Of a stretch of DNA of 64,000 bases, positions 42,770-51,058 are shown one piece after another. A model generated the notes under the pieces. It made no database searches and was not told the DNA's origin. It was given only the letters and a program-made list of their open reading frames with translations. Within the stretch, counting starts at the first letter, position 1. Each line of letters begins with the position of its first letter. Source of the stretch: Amycolatopsis sp. WAC 01376 (lineage in GTDB: Bacteria; Actinomycetota; Actinomycetes; Mycobacteriales; Pseudonocardiaceae); contig NZ_QHKL01000014.1 in the NCBI RefSeq assembly GCF_003947415.1, forward strand, positions 1 to 64,000, written 5' to 3'. A program made the translations under genes and the position numbers.

Positions 42770-43612
42770 GTGACCACGGCGGCCCAAGAGGCGTTCCTGC
42801 GCGATTTCCACAGCGAATACCCGGCGGCGACCGTCGGCGCGATGGGCCGGGGCAGGACGCCGGACGGGCGCTCGAGTTATGAACTCCTGCGAGACCACGT
42901 CGAAGGCCGCCCGCGGGTGCTCGACCTCGGCTGCGGCGACGGCTTCCTGCTCCACCTGCTCGCCGAAGCCGGCCACGAGGTCACCGGTGTAGACCTGTCG
43001 AACGCTGATCTGGCGCTCGCCCGTCAGCGGCCGTCGCTCGCCGAGGCAAGGTTGGTGGAGGGACGGGCACAGGAACTTCCCTTTTCCGGCAACGACTTCG
43101 ACGCATGCGTCTCACATATGGCGTTCATGCTGATGCCCGAAATCGACCAGGTAGCCGCGGAGCTGGCTCGCGTCCTGGCCCCCGGTGGGCGGCTGGCCTT
43201 GGTGCTCGGCAGCGGCTCGGCAGGCGGAACCGGCGGCAATGACTTGTTCCGGCGCCTGCTCCGTCCAGTGCTCGCCGATGCTCCTGCGGAACAGCGGATG
43301 CCGCGGCTGGGTGACCCGCGTACCCAAGACAGGGAAGGCGTCGACGACATTCTCACTTCGGCTGGATTCGCGCCTGTCGAGTGGACCACCGAGCCGCTCG
43401 ACCTGGGCGGCAGTGCCGAGCAGGTGTGGGGGTCCGTCTCGGCGATTTACAACTTCTTCCCGTTGGACCTGGCAGTAGTGAAGTCGCTCGAAAAGGAGTT
43501 CCTGGCCCAGGCAGCCGGACTGGCCGACGCCGACGGCCGGATCCCTTCCACTCAGAACATCCACATAGCCACCACCACACTGACCGACCAGGGCGCTTAT
43601 CCGGCCAAGTGA
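42770..43612 (+). CDS. Class I SAM-dependent methyltransferase
   Basis: A 280-residue methyltransferase. Motif I is PRVLDLGCGDGFLLHLLAEA, then HEVTGVDLSNADLALARQRP (acidic residue binding the SAM ribose), motif III-IV VEGRAQELPFSGNDFDACVS, and ELARVLAPGGRLALVLGSGS. The C-terminal 100 residues form a helical substrate cap (GSVSAIYNFFPLDLAVVKSL). The substrate is unknown; the fold suits small molecules. GTG 42770 is chosen, with AAGGTGG just upstream; GTG 42761 and 42764 are also possible. It is isolated between a dyad repeat and a toxin remnant, without biosynthetic neighbours. Confidence 0.85.
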   Translation: MTTAAQEAFLRDFHSEYPAATVGAMGRGRTPDGRSSYELLRDHVEGRPRVLDLGCGDGFLLHLLAEAGHEVTGVDLSNADLALARQRPSLAEARLVEGRAQELPFSGNDFDACVSHMAFMLMPEIDQVAAELARVLAPGGRLALVLGSGSAGGTGGNDLFRRLLRPVLADAPAEQRMPRLGDPRTQDREGVDDILTSAGFAPVEWTTEPLDLGGSAEQVWGSVSAIYNFFPLDLAVVKSLEKEFLAQAAGLADADGRIPSTQNIHIATTTLTDQGAYPAK

Positions 43613-44135
43613 GATCCACGCTGCCGCCACCGCTCGATCCTGGCGAACGACCCTTCGGTCCGAGGTCGATAGCCCTGAATCTCGAAGTCGCCGTCGGTCC
43701 GGAAGCCGCCGGGCACAAGGTCCTCGGCGCCGGAGAGCTGGAAAGTGTCCGGCACACCGTCGGTGTACTGGGGCACGCCACGGTCCGTGTCCGGGACACC
43801 GAAGAGACGGCCAGGTCCCAGCCGAGGCCGAAGGGACCATTTCCCGCGCCGGAGTCGTAGGACAGCGACAACGCGGACGAGATCGTGCCCCGACCGGTCG
43901 TGAGCCCGAGCGGGATCGAGAACGAGGCCGTGCCGGTCAGCGTGTTGGCGACGAACTTCTCCCCCATTCCCCGGATCGCCCCACCTGCCTTCGGTAACGA
44001 CAGCGACGGCGCATCATGGGGTGGTGCCACGGCAGATCGCGGACCAGGCTCGCTGATAGCCGAACCGCCGGGCGACGCCGTGCCGGCACCGGGGCCGCTC
44101 TGGTCGCTCTGGTCGCTCCACACATTTCCGGGCAC
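43613..44135 (-). pseudogene. Tc-toxin SpvB-type N-terminal fragment
   Basis: GTG 44135 opens a frame with APSLSLPKAGGAIRGMGEKF, VANTLTGTASFSIPLGLTTG and LSLSYDSGAGNGPFGLGWDL, the unmistakable start of SpvB/TcaC (Tc toxin B subunit) proteins. A frameshift near 43800 moves the sequence to VPQYTDGVPDTFQLSGAEDL, VPGGF and DFEIQGYRPRTEGSFARIER, still SpvB. It is then cut off at the methyltransferase gene. A full protein would exceed 1400 residues, so only about 12 percent remains. Confidence 0.8.
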
Positions 44136-44560
44136 ACCTACCTGCTTCCACGGCGTGTTCGGCCACCGCGAGATCGGATCGGCGGCCGCGCGAACTCCAA
44201 CTATGACGGGGTTTGATTCCGTTCACTATGACGTTGCCGGAATTGTCGACGCTTGAAGATTGCCGGTATCGCGAACTGATGTGAACGTCCGAAAGTGCAG
44301 TCAAAGGGCCCGATCTGACGCGCGAATGTAGCTATTCGGGGGTAGTGGTCCCGGAACTCGTCCAAGTACCCCGACGACCAGCGCGCGGGCACCGTGCCCG
44401 ACAGCACGACCGGCCGGCACAACGTCACGTTCACCGCCGCCTGAGAAAGAACGCCGAACGACCAATCCACGTCACCGGCAGCCCCGAATCCTTTGCGAGA
44501 AGACAAAACGAGTCGTCCACAACGGACAACACCAGCCGCCTCAACCTGGAGTGGTATTTC

Positions 44561-45241
44561 ATGAACAAGCTTCGTGTCGCAGGAATCGGTTTCACCGCGG
44601 TCGCCGCCCTTGCCCTGTCCGCCTGCAGCGGTGACGACGCCCCCGCATCCGGCAATGCCGCCAACACCCCCGCCCCCGCCGCGTCTTCGCCGGCCCCGAT
44701 GTCCAGCTCCGGCTCGACCGGCTCGCCCGACGGCGTGACCACCAACGCCGACGTGTTCGGCCCGGCGTGTTCGAAGCTGCCGCAGGGTACTGAGCCCGGT
44801 TCGCTGGACTCGATGGGCCCGCAGCCCGTCGCCAGCGCGGCCTCGACGAACCCGCTGCTGACCAAGCTGGTCGCGGCGGTGAAGGCCACGAACCTGGTGG
44901 ACACGCTCAACAGCCAGCAGGCCATCACGGTGTTCGCCCCGGCGGACCCGGCCTTCGCCGCACTCGGTGACGCCAAGTTCGCCGAGCTCGCCGGCAAGCC
45001 GGACCAGCTGGCCCCGATCCTGCAGTACCACGTCGTCGGGAAGCGTTACGACGCCAAGGGCCTCGCGACCGCCGGTTCGGTCGACAGCCTCAACACCGCC
45101 GGCGGCCCGGTCAAGATCGAAGGCACCGGCGACACCATGACCGTCAACGGCGCCAAGATCCTCTGCGGCAACATCCCCACCAAGAACGCCACCGTCTTCG
45201 TCATCGACAAGGTCCTCACCCCCGGCACCACCAAGAACTAG
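44561..45241 (+). CDS. Fasciclin-domain lipoprotein
   Basis: A 226-residue exported lipoprotein. The signal MNKLRVAGIGFTAVAALALS ends in the lipobox LALSAC (acylated Cys about residue 22). A Ser/Pro/Ala-rich linker precedes a fasciclin (FAS1) domain of about 135 residues: NPLLTKLVAAVKATNLVDTL, QAITVFAPADPAFAALGDAK, ILQYHVVGKRY and KNATVFVIDKVLTPGT. The F-A-P and Y-H-V motifs are the conserved H1/H2 regions. Similar to mycobacterial MPT70/MPT83-like antigens. It is probably a surface adhesion protein. ATG 44561 has CTGGAG about 10 nt upstream. A terminator follows directly. Confidence 0.93.
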   Translation: MNKLRVAGIGFTAVAALALSACSGDDAPASGNAANTPAPAASSPAPMSSSGSTGSPDGVTTNADVFGPACSKLPQGTEPGSLDSMGPQPVASAASTNPLLTKLVAAVKATNLVDTLNSQQAITVFAPADPAFAALGDAKFAELAGKPDQLAPILQYHVVGKRYDAKGLATAGSVDSLNTAGGPVKIEGTGDTMTVNGAKILCGNIPTKNATVFVIDKVLTPGTTKN

Positions 45242-45250
45242 CCCTCACGT

Positions 45251-45282
45251 CCGGGTCATCGCTCCCCCCGTCGATGACCCGG
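45251..45282. terminator. Terminator after the fasciclin gene
   Basis: CCGGGTCATCG (45251-45261) pairs perfectly with CGATGACCCGG (45272-45282) around a pyrimidine-rich 10 nt loop, 10 bp after the stop. Confidence 0.8.
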
Positions 45283-45510
45283 CCACGGTGGCCGCCGCAG
45301 CTGTCGGACTCTTCAGCCGCGGCGGCCACTTCCATACCCACACCGCCCATTCGGGGTGTGGGCTCCAGCCACGCGGCAGGATGAGCACGACCTGCCGTAT
45401 GGGGAACGCCGTAGCGGCGGCGTTCCGCCGGTCGTCGCCGTCGCTGGTTCCACTCCATGGCCACGGCGACGGCCGACCCCTTCGCGATCCCCGAGTGGCC
45501 GCGCACCGGG

Positions 45511-45756
45511 TCAGAGGTCGGACAAGAGGACCACCTGTCCCCCAGCGTCGAACACACGGAATCCGGTAGCGCCCGTGCGCAGTACGGAACTATTGAGATT
45601 ACAGCGCATTTCCGCGGCACCTGTGCCGATGAACTCGCCCGCGGCCGCTTGGGCTCCCGTCTCGTCCACGACCACTACGCGATACCGCGTGTTCGCGAGG
45701 CTCTTGACCGTCCACAAGGGACGCCGGGCAGGCAATAGTGTCCATTTTGGGTACAT
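45511..45756 (-). CDS. Small hypothetical protein
   Basis: The frame from ATG 45756 gives about 81 residues. The part LANTRYRVVVVDETGAQAAA, GEFIGTGAAEMRCNLNSSVL and FRVFDAGGQVVLLSDL looks like a compact beta-rich protein with normal codon use. The first 20 residues overlap a repeat (GTCCCTTGTGGAC-like), so the true start may be further inside. It has no signal peptide and I do not recognise a family. A real gene is likely but not certain. Confidence 0.45.
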   Translation of the reverse strand: MYPKWTLLPARRPLWTVKSLANTRYRVVVVDETGAQAAAGEFIGTGAAEMRCNLNSSVLRTGATGFRVFDAGGQVVLLSDL

Positions 45757-45765
45757 TGTGCGTAG

Positions 45766-45812
45766 GTCGTGAGTGGTAATCCGGGTTATTGAGGAGTAAG
45801 GCAAACGTGTCG
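45766..45812 (+). repeat. Dyad repeat family, copy 2
   Basis: GTCGTGAGTGG at 45766-45776 is followed by TAATCCGGGTTATTGAGGAG and TAAGGCAAACGTG. The whole stretch recurs in inverted orientation at 46554-46602, so the two copies face each other around about 740 bp. Confidence 0.8.
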
Positions 45813-46112
45813 GGTCGCGGGCGAGACGGCGGGCTGGGTGACGCGACACCGCACTGGCGTGTTCATAGCCGGAACTCGCGTGTTCAGACTCCGCACACAC
45901 CCGAGTGCGGCATCCAGACACGCGAGTCACGCCTTGCCGAAGTACATGAAGACCCCCTTCCAGCACCTGGGCGCAGGGGCCCGGCAAAGTCGGAATCTCG
46001 CAGGTCAGGCGACTATTCCCGCACTGTCGGCAGGCCGGATTCTGGACGCCGGCGGGCTTCAGCGTCCACAAGGGACACCGCCGGGCGATTGAGTGTCCGA
46101 TTGATGCCACTG

Positions 46113-46195
46113 TGCACGTTTCCGCGAGGGGTCGTGAGTGGCAATGAGGGTTAGAACAACAAAAATCACTCACGACCCCCTCGCGAAACCGTGCA
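46113..46195. repeat. Dyad repeat family, copy 3: long near-perfect palindrome
   Basis: The left arm (46113-46140: TGCACGTTTCCGCGAGGGGT, CGTGAGTG) and the right arm (46167-46195) are complementary except for two single-base differences, with a 26 nt AT-rich loop. As RNA or cruciform this is a stem of about 28 bp. Confidence 0.85.
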
Positions 46196-46553
46196 AGTCA
46201 CCCAAATCGGGCACCATTGTCCCGTAAAGGGTCCCTTGTGGACAGTCAAGAGCCGGGTGAGGCTCCTTGCGGGAGCCCGCTCCTGTCGAGTCCACCACGG
46301 CACGTTCGCCTAGTCCCGCTCTAGCGGCGGAGCCGACCAGCAGTTATGCGACTTTGCCGGGACCCTGGCGCTAGGCGCAAGGAAGGGGGCCTTCATGTAC
46401 TTCACGACCAGCCGCCGAAGTCACAACCGCCCCACCGTCACCAGAGACCACATCCGACAGTAGCGAAAGCCTCCTTCACTACCCTCAGAGTAGGCAAAGA
46501 GGCCCTCACTACCAGGAGAACGCCTACGCAGAAGCGACACCGGCCCCACGCCA

Positions 46554-46602
46554 CGCCACCTTTGCCTTACCCCTCAATAGAACCCGAATCACCACTCACG
46601 AC
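46554..46602 (-). repeat. Dyad repeat family, copy 4 (inverted relative to copy 2)
   Basis: CACCTTTGCCTTACCCCTCA, ATAGAACCCGAATCA and CCACTCACGACC match the reverse complement of copy 2 with few changes. Confidence 0.8.
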
Positions 46603-46809
46603 CCGCCCGGCAGTGTCCCTTATGGACACTCAAGACGGGGCCGGGCTCCCGTGGCCGGTCCGGAACCTCGCCATGAAGGCATCCTGGCTACCTTGAAGTC
46701 AGCGAAATGCTCACGGCCTCAGCCGACAGCATCTTCACCGCACGAAACAAGAAACAAGAGCCTTCGGCACCACGCCGAATTACCACACGAACTTCCGGCT
46801 CGGGACCCG

Positions 46810-47382
46810 CTAGAGGGCGCGCGCCCCCGTCTTGGCGGTAAAGCGGAACTCGACGGTCACCGGCAGTGTGTCGAGGTCGAGTGCCTGCCGCAGTCGCGGA
46901 AGGCCGTCGGCGTCGATCCGGCGGCGGATCTCGGTGACGTCGCCGTCCTGTTCGGCGCTGATCACCAGCGCGACGGCCGGTGTGTCACGGGTCCCCGCGA
47001 GCGTCGCGTGCGCGGCGTGGACGCCGGGATAGTTCGACACCTCGGTGACGAACGGCTCGATCGCGGTACTCGCGGCCAGCTCGGTGCGGCCGGCGGCGGG
47101 ATCGGTCTCGAAGCGCCAGGTGTGGGTCTTCGGCTTCCGGGTCAGCTGCGCGATGAGCCACCGCAGCACGAGCAGGCCAAGCACGACCGCGACCGCGGCC
47201 GCGACATAGAGCGTCCACACGGGCGGCTGTCCCGTACCGGCTGCCAACGCGGATTCCGGCCGCAGGACGGTGAGCCTGCCGAAATGGGTGAGCAGGGTGA
47301 AGGCACCGGCCGCGATCAGGACGAGTCCGAAGAAGGCGAGCAAAGTGCGATTGAGCCGGGCGGGCCGGTTGAGGCTGGTCAT
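46810..47382 (-). CDS. amaP: AmaP-like membrane anchor of the Asp23 system
   Basis: A 190-residue membrane protein. Two hydrophobic helices (TLLAFFGLVLIAAGAFTLLT; WTLYVAAAVAVVLGLLVLRW) are followed by a cytosolic domain (VHAAHATLAGTRDTPAVALV, ADGLPRLRQALDLDTLPVTV) typical of AmaP, which anchors Asp23 proteins at the membrane. It is the last gene of the Asp23 operon; its ATG overlaps the stop of the DUF6286 gene. In other bacteria the system responds to cell-envelope stress. Start ATG 47382 follows from the overlap. Confidence 0.82.
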   Translation of the reverse strand: MTSLNRPARLNRTLLAFFGLVLIAAGAFTLLTHFGRLTVLRPESALAAGTGQPPVWTLYVAAAVAVVLGLLVLRWLIAQLTRKPKTHTWRFETDPAAGRTELAASTAIEPFVTEVSNYPGVHAAHATLAGTRDTPAVALVISAEQDGDVTEIRRRIDADGLPRLRQALDLDTLPVTVEFRFTAKTGARAL

Positions 47383-47906
47383 GACGCGCTCCTGGCACTG
47401 CGGACCTTGACCTTGACGGCCGGGCGGAGGGCGGGGTCGATCTGGTCGAGCCGGTGCGTGATCGCGCCACGAACGGCTTCGGCGAGACCGTCGGTGGTCG
47501 CCCGCCCGGTGCTCACTTTCGCGGATACCTTGCGGGACTTGAGTTTCACTGTCGCGCTGGACACACCGTCCACTGTGGCGGCCGCGGCGCGAAGGGTGGA
47601 GCGGTAGCTTCGGCGCGAAGCTCCGGAATCCAGATCGCCTCGAAGCGGCAGGACGGTGAGCCTGCCCGGCAGGACAGCCGCCAAGACCAGGATCAGCCCG
47701 AGGAGCACCGCGACGGCGCCGATGACGGCCGTCGCGACGTCGCTCCAACGCAGGTCGTGCAGGGTGCCGGCGACGGTGTCGTAGCGAATCCAGGGAGTTT
47801 CCCCGAGAAGCATCTGGATCGCGACGACCGCGACGAGGGCGCAAGCGGCGAGCAGGACGATCGCGGTGAGAGTCGCGGGAATGCTGCGGCGTGGGCGGCG
47901 TTTCAC
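47379..47906 (-). CDS. DUF6286 membrane protein of the Asp23 operon
   Basis: A 175-residue protein with a basic N-terminus (MKRRPRRSIP), two membrane helices (TAIVLLAACALVAVVAIQML; VIGAVAVLLGLILVLAAVLP) and a cytosolic C-terminal domain (GVSSATVKLKSRKVSAKVST). It resembles DUF6286 proteins found beside actinobacterial Asp23 genes. GTG 47906 overlaps the upstream asp23 stop as GTGA, and its own stop overlaps amaP as ATGA. Its role is probably structural, helping to anchor or organise the Asp23 layer. The topology is like that of AmaP, so the two may be related. Confidence 0.78.
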   Translation of the reverse strand: MKRRPRRSIPATLTAIVLLAACALVAVVAIQMLLGETPWIRYDTVAGTLHDLRWSDVATAVIGAVAVLLGLILVLAAVLPGRLTVLPLRGDLDSGASRRSYRSTLRAAAATVDGVSSATVKLKSRKVSAKVSTGRATTDGLAEAVRGAITHRLDQIDPALRPAVKVKVRSARSAS

Positions 47907-48307
47907 TGGACCCTCCTGGTTTCGGCGGTAGCGGTGTGCAGCGCGGTGACGGTGATGTCCACTTGCGACACCGTGAGACCGGTGAACTCCTCGACGCGGC
48001 GCATCAGGTGCCGCCGGGCATCCTCGGTGGTGCGGGAGACCGACATCGGATAGCTGATGGAGATCCGGACGTCGAGGGTGGCCGTGTCACCGGTGACTTT
48101 CGCGGTGACCTTGGCGCTGTTGTCGAGGTCTTCGCCACCGACGGCGACACCGAGCACGCGGCTCGCGGCGCCGCCGACGCCGCCGACGCCGGTCACCGCG
48201 TGCGCCGCGATCCGCTGCACGGTGCTGTCGGAAATGGTGAGGACGCCCCGGTCTCCGGCATCGGCGGGAGTCGTTCCGAGGGGCGCGCTCGACAAGGTGG
48301 CGGTCAT
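47903..48307 (-). CDS. Asp23/Gls24 family protein
   Basis: A 134-residue soluble protein. VLTISDSTVQRIAAHAVTGV, then VKVTGDTATLDVRISISYPM-like beta segments (TAKVTGDTATLDVRISISYP) and RRVEEFTGLTVSQVDITVTA match the Asp23 domain. It is the fourth gene of the operon, overlapping the DUF6286 gene downstream and 5 bp from the small membrane gene upstream. Asp23 proteins coat the cytosolic face of the membrane by binding AmaP. Two full Asp23 paralogues are present here, which suggests hetero-oligomers. Confidence 0.85.
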   Translation of the reverse strand: MTATLSSAPLGTTPADAGDRGVLTISDSTVQRIAAHAVTGVGGVGGAASRVLGVAVGGEDLDNSAKVTAKVTGDTATLDVRISISYPMSVSRTTEDARRHLMRRVEEFTGLTVSQVDITVTALHTATAETRRVQ

Positions 48308-48312
48308 GGCGG

Positions 48313-48489
48313 TCAGCCCCTGTCGCGGCCGGTGAGTTGCGAAAGATCGAGCTTGCCGTCGAGGACACGGCCTGCCAGCAAGCCGAGGGCGCCGAGGACC
48401 AGGACGATGATGAAGGCGCTGAACCCGCCGAACGCGGCCGCGAGTCCGAGAGCGAGGCCGGTGAGGAGGCCGAGATGCGTGGAATTCAT
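48313..48489 (-). CDS. Small membrane protein, DUF2273-like
   Basis: A 58-residue protein starting MNSTHLGLLTGLALGLAAAF, with two hydrophobic helices (the second FSAFIIVLVLGALGLLAGRV) joined by a GG turn and ending in KLDLSQLTGRDRG. This is the small DUF2273-type membrane protein usual in Asp23 operons. Its ATG overlaps the preceding stop as ATGA. It may stabilise the AmaP complex. Confidence 0.78.
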   Translation of the reverse strand: MNSTHLGLLTGLALGLAAAFGGFSAFIIVLVLGALGLLAGRVLDGKLDLSQLTGRDRG

Positions 48490-48791
48490 GGTTTCTCCTT
48501 GGCTGTGCCGGTCGGTGCGGGGGCGATATCGCCGATCCGGACATGTACCGGGACGCCGACCGGACCCACCGCGGCACGGACGTCGTCGCTGATCTCGACG
48601 GCGGTCGCCGGGTAACGGCCGGTGACACCGATGGTGATCTCGTCTTCACGGATGCGGATTCCCGGGATCCGGCGTCCGCGCAGGAGGGTGGCGATCTCGC
48701 CGAACCGGCCGCTGTGCAGGCCCGCGACGTGGGGTTGGGCCTGCACAGCGGTGGCGATGCGGTCGGCGTCGATCTCGACGCCGAGGCTCAC
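48486..48791 (-). CDS. Short Asp23-operon protein
   Basis: A 101-residue soluble protein, MSLGVEIDADRIATAVQAQP, with GIRIREDEITIGVTGRYPAT and VGVPVHVRIGDIAP. The length and alternating beta pattern suggest a reduced Asp23-like fold, with circular rearrangement compared with the full paralogues. It overlaps both neighbours (ATGA at each end). Its role is inferred only from the operon. Confidence 0.7.
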   Translation of the reverse strand: MSLGVEIDADRIATAVQAQPHVAGLHSGRFGEIATLLRGRRIPGIRIREDEITIGVTGRYPATAVEISDDVRAAVGPVGVPVHVRIGDIAPAPTGTAKEKP

Positions 48792-49258
48792 TGGACGCGG
48801 CCGGTGTCGGTCTTGGCGTCCTCGTCCTCGTCTTCACCGGGGATGTGCACGTCGGAAACGTTGATGTTGACCTCGACGACCTCGAGCCCGGTGATCTGCT
48901 CGACCGCGCCGATGACGTTCCTGCGCACCGCGCGGGACAGGTCGGCGATGGACACGCCGTACTCGACGAGGATCTGCAGGTCGACCGCGGCCTGCTTCTC
49001 GCCGACCTCGACCGAAACACCCTGGCTCGCCGACGCCGTGGCACCGGGAATGCGCTCACGGATCGCGCTGAACGCCCGGGCCGCACCGCCACCGAGGTCG
49101 TACACGCCGGAGATCTCCCGAGTCGCCAGACCGGCGACCTTCGCCACCACGGTGTCGGCGATACTGGTCGTGCCCTTGCTCGACTCCAGCGCGCCCGTAC
49201 CGGTCTTCTCGACCTCGGACGACTGGCTGGAGGCCTTGGTAGCAGTCGAGTTCGTCAT
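48788..49258 (-). CDS. Asp23/Gls24 family envelope-stress protein
   Basis: A 156-residue protein and first gene of the six-gene operon. After a Ser/Thr-rich N-terminus the Asp23 domain runs TSIADTVVAKVAGLATREIS, GVYDLGGG, VEVGEKQAAVDLQILVEYGV and RNVIGAVEQITGLEVVEVNI, NVSDVHIP. The C-terminus is acidic (GEDEDEDAKTDT). The 326 bp upstream separates it from mbtH and must hold the promoter. It is probably the major Asp23 protein of the cell. Confidence 0.9.
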   Translation of the reverse strand: MTNSTATKASSQSSEVEKTGTGALESSKGTTSIADTVVAKVAGLATREISGVYDLGGGAARAFSAIRERIPGATASASQGVSVEVGEKQAAVDLQILVEYGVSIADLSRAVRRNVIGAVEQITGLEVVEVNINVSDVHIPGEDEDEDAKTDTGRVQ

Positions 49259-49583
49259 GACTTCTCCTCTGGTCGGTTCCTGTGGTCTCCGGGGAAGCTC
49301 GGAGTTCCATCCTTACTTCCACACCACTAAGACCCGGCACCGAGAAGATCGTCACGACCCCATCGTGTGACACCCGTCCCTCCCGCCCGGCTCAAGATCA
49401 GGTAGTGCGATCGCGTCGATTGACGACGGAGTCCTGCCGGACCTGCGGTCCGGCCAGTTGCCGCAGGATCGCCGGGTCCCCAAATGCGTGGCTCCGGCGA
49501 CCAAGCTCCGGAGCCACGCATCTGCCCATGCCCGCGCTTCGGCGCCGCGCCGCCGTCGCACGGGGGGTCGAGCCTTTCAGTGG
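49259..49583. promoter_or_regulatory. Region between mbtH and the Asp23 operon
   Basis: Holds the Asp23 operon promoter region next to 49258 and the NRPS-operon terminator at 49484-49521. No gene is seen. Confidence 0.5.
49484..49521. terminator. Terminator of the NRPS-MFS-mbtH operon
   Basis: ATGCGTGGCTCCGG (49484-49497) pairs perfectly with 49508-49521 around a 10 nt loop, about 65 bp after the mbtH stop. Confidence 0.8.
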
Positions 49584-49584
49584 C

Positions 49585-49791
49585 TCAGCGAGCCTGGTCC
49601 GAAACCATCCGTTCGCGGAGGCTGCGCGGACGCATGTCGGTCCAGACCTCGTCGACGTGGTCCATGCACTCCTGACGACTGCCTCGGTGGCCCGTGGCCC
49701 GCCAGCCCGCCGGGACCTCCTTTTCCGACGGCCAGAGCGAGTACTGCTCCTCGTCATTGATCAGGACCTGGTAGGTGCCTTCGTCAGTCAT
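49585..49791 (-). CDS. mbtH: MbtH-family NRPS chaperone
   Basis: A 68-residue protein with the signature NDEEQYSLWPSEKEVPAGWR (Asn12, Trp20 and the P-x-G-W), then ECMDHVDEVWTDMRPRSLRE. MbtH proteins bind and activate NRPS adenylation domains. It is the last gene of the operon; its start overlaps the MFS gene's stop by 8 bp. It should assist the adenylation domains of the giant NRPS two genes upstream. Confidence 0.95.
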   Translation of the reverse strand: MTDEGTYQVLINDEEQYSLWPSEKEVPAGWRATGHRGSRQECMDHVDEVWTDMRPRSLRERMVSDQAR

Positions 49792-51058
49792 TCGACTTTC
49801 CTTTCGTTTCCAGCATTTCCGGTTCTTGGGTCAGGTGTTCCGCGGTCCCCTCGACATGCCGGGGGAACCGGCGCAGGGTGGGGTTGAAGGTGGCGAAGAG
49901 GGTGACCACGACGATCGCGCCCGCGCAGACGAGCACGGCCGTGCCGCCGGGCAGCGCGTCGACCAGCCAGCCGCCGAGCGCCGGGCCCGCGGCGGCGGCC
50001 AGGCCGCCGGTCACCCCCATCACGCCACCGAGCCGTCCGCGCAGCGCGTCGGGAGTGAGCAGCAGCTGGTAGGTGCTGATGGTGGTGTTGGCGGCGGGCG
50101 GCAGGAACGCCATCGCCGCGAACAGCAGGCCCATCAGATATCCGTTGTGGACGAACACCGCGACCGGGGTGAGCACGGTCAGCGCCCAGAACACGCTGAT
50201 GATCATCACGTACGGACTGAGCTTGCGGTGAAGATACGGCGCGGCCAGCGCGCCGAGGATGCCACCGCCGCCGAGCATCGCGGCCATCACGCCGATCTCG
50301 CCCGCCGGGACGCCACGTGAGTCCGCCAGCACGATGATCACCAGGTAGTAGGCGCTGAAGAACAGGTTCAGGCAGATCGCGCACACCGCGGTGATCCGCA
50401 CGTGCGGCTGGTGCCACACCCAGCGCAGCCCGGCGACGATCTCCCTGCCCAGATGGGGGGTCGCGGTCCGGTGTTCGATCGGTTTCGGCGGCAGCCTCAC
50501 GAACAGCAGGGCGACGAAGGCGACCACGTGGGCGATGGCGTCGAAGACGAACGGCACCATCCGGCCCAGGGCGAACAGGAAGCCGCCGAGCGCCGTGCCG
50601 GACAGCTGCCCGGCGCTCGATCTCGCCGCGTTCATCGCCACCGCCGACGGCACCTGGTCGACGGTGACGAGGCGCGGCAGGCTCGCCTCCTCCGCGGGTT
50701 CGAACAGCGCCCGGCACAGCCCCATCACCGCGGCGACGGCGATCATCATCGCCACGTTCGCCACACCCCACCACAGCGCCGCGACCAGCGCGGCGGCCGC
50801 GAGGCCCTGTACGGCCTCGCAGGCCAGCATGAGCTTCTTGCGGTTCCAGCGATCCACCAGCGCCCCGGCGGGCAGCCCGTCGACGAACTGGGCGATCGCG
50901 ACCGCGCCGAGCACCAGACCGGACTGCGCCGCCGAGCCGGTCACGGCCAGCACCAGCAGCGGGAAGGCGATCATCGACGTGCTGAAACCGGTCTCCGAGA
51001 TGACCTGGCCGCCCCACAACAGGCGGTAGTCGCGGTTGCGCGACAACAGCGTCGTCAT
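49784..51058 (-). CDS. MFS exporter (EntS-like)
   Basis: A 424-residue major-facilitator transporter with twelve expected helices. MTTLLSRNRDYRLLWGGQVI, SETGFSTSMIAFPLLVLAVT and the loop motif LVDRWNRKKLMLACEAV (motif A) match the MFS_3/EntS group, which exports siderophores and peptides. The C-terminal half (YPYVMIISVFWALTVLTPVA-like, LLTPDALRGRLGGVMGVTGG) fits. The ATG overlaps the NRPS stop as ATGA, so it is translationally coupled and probably exports the NRPS product. Confidence 0.9.
   Translation of the reverse strand: MTTLLSRNRDYRLLWGGQVISETGFSTSMIAFPLLVLAVTGSAAQSGLVLGAVAIAQFVDGLPAGALVDRWNRKKLMLACEAVQGLAAAALVAALWWGVANVAMMIAVAAVMGLCRALFEPAEEASLPRLVTVDQVPSAVAMNAARSSAGQLSGTALGGFLFALGRMVPFVFDAIAHVVAFVALLFVRLPPKPIEHRTATPHLGREIVAGLRWVWHQPHVRITAVCAICLNLFFSAYYLVIIVLADSRGVPAGEIGVMAAMLGGGGILGALAAPYLHRKLSPYVMIISVFWALTVLTPVAVFVHNGYLMGLLFAAMAFLPPAANTTISTYQLLLTPDALRGRLGGVMGVTGGLAAAAGPALGGWLVDALPGGTAVLVCAGAIVVVTLFATFNPTLRRFPRHVEGTAEHLTQEPEMLETKGKSND

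Larger units (their letters stand above)
45813..46809. other. Repeat-rich intergenic region without genes
   Basis: About 1 kb carrying dyad-repeat copies and GTCC-x-TAAGGGACACT-like short repeats. Frames are short, cross the repeats and lack motifs. I see no supported gene. Confidence 0.55.
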
